This document shows, piece after piece, positions 63,981-64,000 of a stretch of 64,000 bases of DNA (its first letter is position 1; every line of letters starts with the position of its first letter). A program made the position numbers and the translations under genes. The notes under the pieces are model-generated. The model was given only the letters and a program-made list of their open reading frames with translations, was not told the origin of the DNA and did not search any database. Source of the stretch: Acetobacterium sp. (GTDB lineage Bacteria > Bacillota > Clostridia > Eubacteriales > Eubacteriaceae); contig NZ_JAUSPS010000049.1 in assembly GCF_030652775.1 (NCBI RefSeq), forward strand, positions 20,373-84,372. The letters run 5' to 3'.

Positions 63981-64000
63981 ATGATCATTGATTTAAGAAG
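63981..64000 (+). CDS. Start of a gene cut by the window edge
   Basis: ATG at 63981 opens MIIDLR and the frame is still open at the last base. AAGGAG eight bases upstream supports it as a real start. Nothing can be said of the product. Its leader holds the TTAAGT repeat. Confidence 0.6.

Noticed and set aside
63745..63988. Leu-Asn and Lys-Leu repeat frames on the minus strand
   Set aside because: They are translations of the TTAAGT array, without a ribosome binding site.

Overview
The window reads as a chromosomal segment of a low-GC, Gram-positive anaerobe of the Clostridia, most likely an acetogen close to Acetobacterium/Eubacterium. This rests on a UroD-type methyltransferase paired with a corrinoid protein, an EFR1-type flavodoxin/ferredoxin protein, Rex, a CIRCE-controlled groESL, a Clostridia-style single-chain PurL, a comEC-holA-rpsT-lepA neighbourhood, and Firmicute-type promoters and ribosome binding sites. 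The genus is an inference from gene content. No rRNA, tRNA, CRISPR array, phage or transposase gene was found.

Region 1 (0-14 kb) is a carbohydrate/C1 and regulation area. It opens with the tail of a DUF2207 membrane protein. Then come a SorC regulator, an AgrC/AgrA-like two-component pair and an orphan dhaK preceded by a convincing LytTR-type direct repeat and promoter. Next are a corrinoid protein with a UroD-type methyltransferase, a GlpK-like FGGY kinase with altered substrate residues and a DeoR regulator. A second SorC regulator is divergent from the operon dhaL - VOC protein - dhaK - lsrF. The SorC and dhaK genes are duplicated between the two loci. The combination of a DhaK/DhaL kinase, an LsrF thiolase and a SorC/LsrR-family regulator is the most novel metabolic suggestion here: a phosphorylated small hydroxyketone, possibly AI-2-like, processed without LsrK.

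Region 2 (14-37 kb) is mostly housekeeping: an M15 peptidase, lepA, rpsT, holA, comEC, an alpha/beta hydrolase, a CBS-domain pyrophosphatase, an FMN-binding lipoprotein, an XRE regulator, rex, an ABC-F protein, groESL, tsaB-rimI-DUF1461-tsaD, a GH3 beta-glucosidase and proC.

Region 3 (36.7-49.3 kb) is a purine biosynthesis operon, purL-E-C-F-M-N-H-D, followed by rarD. A PurBox-like inverted repeat lies upstream of purL. A structured interspersed repeat sits between purL and purE, and REP-like palindromes sit between purH and purD. purB and purK are not in the window.

Region 4 (49.4-64 kb) is a signalling island. It holds an MBL-fold hydrolase, a PAS/degenerate-kinase/REC/GGDEF hybrid, an EFR1 protein, a degenerate GGDEF protein that keeps its inhibitory site, a FIST-GGDEF protein, two long chemoreceptors (one with a Cache-like C-terminal extension) and a double-HD/HD-GYP phosphodiesterase. 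It ends with 21 perfect tandem copies of a hexanucleotide just upstream of the ribosome binding site of a gene cut by the window edge, a strong candidate for a slipped-strand phase-variation switch.
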